Shown in pieces: positions 43,204 through 45,106 of a stretch of 45,106 nt of DNA (position 1 is the first letter of the stretch; every line of letters starts with the position of its first letter). Below the pieces are notes generated by a model. That model was not told the origin of the DNA. It did no database searches and saw only the letters and a list, made by a program, of their open reading frames with translations. Source of the DNA: Desulfobulbaceae bacterium. GTDB lineage: Bacteria; Desulfobacterota; Desulfobulbia; Desulfobulbales; SURF-16. The stretch lies in NCBI GenBank assembly GCA_020444175.1, contig JAHLLM010000044.1, positions 1-45,106 on the forward strand, given 5' to 3'. A program made the position numbers and the translations under genes.

Positions 43204-44520
43204 ATGGCTCTTCCCAAAAAGATATTTGTTTTAAGCTTCGTCCTTGCTCTTTTTACACTTTTTTTTATCATTTCCACTATTCAATACAGGCTTGATCATT
43301 CACAGGCTACAGCCATAGCCTCCCTGCCTCCTGAAGTTGCAACGTATGAAGAAAGCAATGCACATAACTTTACCTATAAATCTTTGATTGAGGGCGAATT
43401 ACGTTCAGGTGACACGTTAAGTTCCTCTCTGTCCAGGGACAAACTGTCTCCAACAGTAAAAAAGCAGGTTGTCTCGCAATTGGCTCAATTGCTTGATTTC
43501 AGACGCCTTCGACCGCAGGACAAATACAGGATTTACCTCGATGATCAAGGGGAACTCATCCGGTGCGAATACGAATCAAGCCCTTTTGACTGTTATTCAG
43601 TAACCAAAAAAAATGATTCTTTTGTAACCCAGAAGGATATTGTTGATCTTAAAGTAGAAGTCTTTATGGCTGAAGGTAAAATAACGAGTTCACTTTTTAA
43701 TGCCTTTGCCGAACAAAAAATCAAAGCACCAGTTATATACGCCTTTGCTGATATTTTTTCATCCCGTATCGACTTTAACACAGAAACTCAAAAAGATGAT
43801 TCATTTCGACTGGTATACGAGAAGTATTTCAAAGACGATAAATTTGTCGGTTTCGGTAACATCCTTTACGCCAGATATGAACAGAAAAACGGTCTGGCCC
43901 ATGAAGCTTACTATTACCAAACTGACAGCAAATTAGGCGCCTATTTTGATAATAACGGCAGGGAGATGGGAGCCTCATTTATCAAATCCCCTGTGCCCAT
44001 GGGCAGAGTGACCTCAAAATTTACCTGGAGAAGAAAACATCCTGTTTCCGGTGTAGTCAAACCACATCTCGGCGTTGACCTGGCAGCCCCTGTAGGGACT
44101 CCAGTCATGGCGGCAGCAGACGGCAAAGTTGCTTTTGTTGGCAGGAAAGGTGGTTTTGGCAGACAAATCATTCTTGCTCATGCCGGCGGCTACAAGACCC
44201 ACTATGGTCATCTTTACCGTTTTGCCAGAGGACTTAAAAAAGGTGATATCGTAAGCCAGAAACAGGTAATCGGATTTGTCGGCTCATCTGGAGTCTCAAC
44301 AGGTCCTCATCTTGATTATCGGTTGCAGCACCATAGCCAGTTTCTCAACCCTTTTGCCATGAACTTCAAGCCGAAATCATTTTTAGAAGGTGATGAGCTT
44401 GCCTCTTTCAAGGGAAAAGCCGATGGGCTTATACGCCTTATCAATACAGCAACTGCTCCTGACACATTATATGTACGCCATTGTGTTGTCAAACCAGGAG
44501 AACATATTACTCTCCTTTAA
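43204..44520 (+). CDS. M23-family membrane-anchored peptidoglycan peptidase
   Basis: 438 aa. N-terminal membrane helix or uncleaved signal (IFVLSFVLALFTLFFIIST, 7-25), an OapA/LysM-like inhibitory or binding region (about 60-230), then a LytM/M23 domain: His288-x3-Asp292 (HLGVDLAAPVGTP), catalytic His in THYGHLYRF, and TGPHLDYRL where the canonical HxH zinc motif reads His369-Leu-Asp. Resembles MepM/NlpD-type proteins acting on peptide cross-links during growth or division. Whether the HLD variant is active is not clear from sequence; Asp can bind zinc. Followed after 2 nt by trmL. Confidence 0.92.
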   Translation: MALPKKIFVLSFVLALFTLFFIISTIQYRLDHSQATAIASLPPEVATYEESNAHNFTYKSLIEGELRSGDTLSSSLSRDKLSPTVKKQVVSQLAQLLDFRRLRPQDKYRIYLDDQGELIRCEYESSPFDCYSVTKKNDSFVTQKDIVDLKVEVFMAEGKITSSLFNAFAEQKIKAPVIYAFADIFSSRIDFNTETQKDDSFRLVYEKYFKDDKFVGFGNILYARYEQKNGLAHEAYYYQTDSKLGAYFDNNGREMGASFIKSPVPMGRVTSKFTWRRKHPVSGVVKPHLGVDLAAPVGTPVMAAADGKVAFVGRKGGFGRQIILAHAGGYKTHYGHLYRFARGLKKGDIVSQKQVIGFVGSSGVSTGPHLDYRLQHHSQFLNPFAMNFKPKSFLEGDELASFKGKADGLIRLINTATAPDTLYVRHCVVKPGEHITLL

Positions 44521-44522
44521 TC

Positions 44523-44999
44523 ATGAGCAGTCTTTCACAACCTTTTAATATCGTTCTTGTGGAGCCAGAAATCCCTCCCAATACAGGAAGCATTGCCAGG
44601 CTTTGCGGAGCGACGGATACTGTGCTGCATCTGGTAAAGCCACTTGGTTTCAGTACCGACGACAGGTATCTGAAACGCGCCGGTCTTGATTACTGGAAAT
44701 TCGTTAACATTGTTTACTGGGAAAGTTTCGATCATTTCCTTGAACAGCAGGAGGAAAACAGACTTTTTTTCCTCAGCAAAAAAGTTGCCCCCCTTTACAC
44801 CCATGCCAAGTTCACACCTGGCGATTTTCTGATTTTTGGAAAAGAGACAAAAGGTATTCCCGAAGAAATACTCAACCTTTACCATGACCGTTGTTTTTCC
44901 ATTCCCATGACCAACCCGAATATCAGAAGTCTTAATCTGGCTATGTGTGCAGGGATAGTCTTATTTGAAGCAATTCGGCAACAACAGGTCATCGCATAA
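44523..44999 (+). CDS. trmL: tRNA (cytidine(34)-2'-O)-methyltransferase TrmL
   Basis: 158 aa from ATG 44523, the normal length of this small SPOUT enzyme. Methylates the 2'-O of the wobble base of tRNA-Leu. Knot motifs: NIVLVEPEIPPNTGSIARLC, LIFGKETKGIP and IPMTNPNIRSLNLAMCAGIV with the Asn and Ser of motif 3. It starts 2 nt after the M23 stop, so the pair is cotranscribed. Confidence 0.95.
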   Translation: MSSLSQPFNIVLVEPEIPPNTGSIARLCGATDTVLHLVKPLGFSTDDRYLKRAGLDYWKFVNIVYWESFDHFLEQQEENRLFFLSKKVAPLYTHAKFTPGDFLIFGKETKGIPEEILNLYHDRCFSIPMTNPNIRSLNLAMCAGIVLFEAIRQQQVIA

Positions 45000-45027
45000 A
45001 ATCATTTTTTTATCGATTTTTTGTATC

Positions 45028-45078
45028 TATTCAGCGAGGGCTCGAAATGGTCCTCAACTCCAGGCCGTAACTTATAGT
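45028..45078. repeat. Dispersed repeat family A, first-half copy
   Basis: TATTCAGCGAGGGCTCGAAATGGTCCTCAACTCCAGGCCGTAAC, matching 23541-23584 almost exactly, then diverging. It lies after trmL and close to the window end, so a longer copy cannot be excluded. Confidence 0.75.
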
Positions 45079-45106
45079 TGTTCCAAAAGGAAAAAGTAAA
45101 TGATTA

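Overview
The window is a 45 kb stretch of a moderately AT-rich bacterial chromosome. The gene content suggests a Desulfobacterota (former Deltaproteobacteria) organism, possibly Desulfobulbales-like: a purB-DUF4911-miaB cluster, cimA next to lysC, recN next to a ThiI/MnmA-like protein, many two-component proteins, a PEP-CTERM remnant and many short palindromic dispersed repeats. This placement is inference from gene families; there is no rRNA in the window.

Layout. (1) 118-6599: an orphan sigma-54 activator (minus strand), then a consensus-quality sigma-54 promoter at 2250-2265 driving a tight plus-strand operon. The operon encodes a 55-aa charged peptide, a SpeD-like pyruvoyl decarboxylase, a GNAT/FemAB-like acyltransferase, an ATP-grasp ligase and a DapDC-like PLP decarboxylase. 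This is the best candidate for an undescribed system: a regulated pathway that appears to decarboxylate amino-acid-type substrates and join or acylate the products, perhaps on the small peptide. (2) 6574-8104: an MscS channel and a stand-alone archaeal-type threonyl-tRNA editing domain. (3) 8859-13439: a large hybrid histidine kinase followed by an HD-GYP response regulator (predicted c-di-GMP phosphodiesterase). (4) 13569-15000: tRNA-fMet and tRNA-Thr with their promoters, around a PEP-CTERM gene broken by a MITE-like element. (5) 15090-26447: two exported proteins, recN with a ThiI-like protein and a small membrane protein, an M48-TPR protease, a pseudokinase-WD40 protein, RtcB RNA ligase, an HTH/zinc-ribbon regulator and a glycine-zipper protein. 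(6) 26619-30772: RlmN, a single-domain response regulator, a receiver-kinase fusion and a radical SAM protein. (7) 31124-44999: mostly housekeeping genes (serC, miaA, recJ, purB, miaB, PHP phosphoesterase, ComEA-like, cimA, lysC, M23 peptidase, trmL).

A second theme is non-coding repeats. At least six families of short palindromic elements sit between genes, some directly at stop codons or 5' ends. One supplies an apparent shared N-terminus to two radical SAM genes, one interrupts the PEP-CTERM gene, one lies in the leader of the sigma-54 operon, and one follows miaB flanked by a 4-bp duplication. No transposase, CRISPR array, rRNA or phage gene was seen.

Limits: all family calls come from reading motifs, without database searches. 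Several start codons (TTG/GTG) are judgement calls and are flagged.
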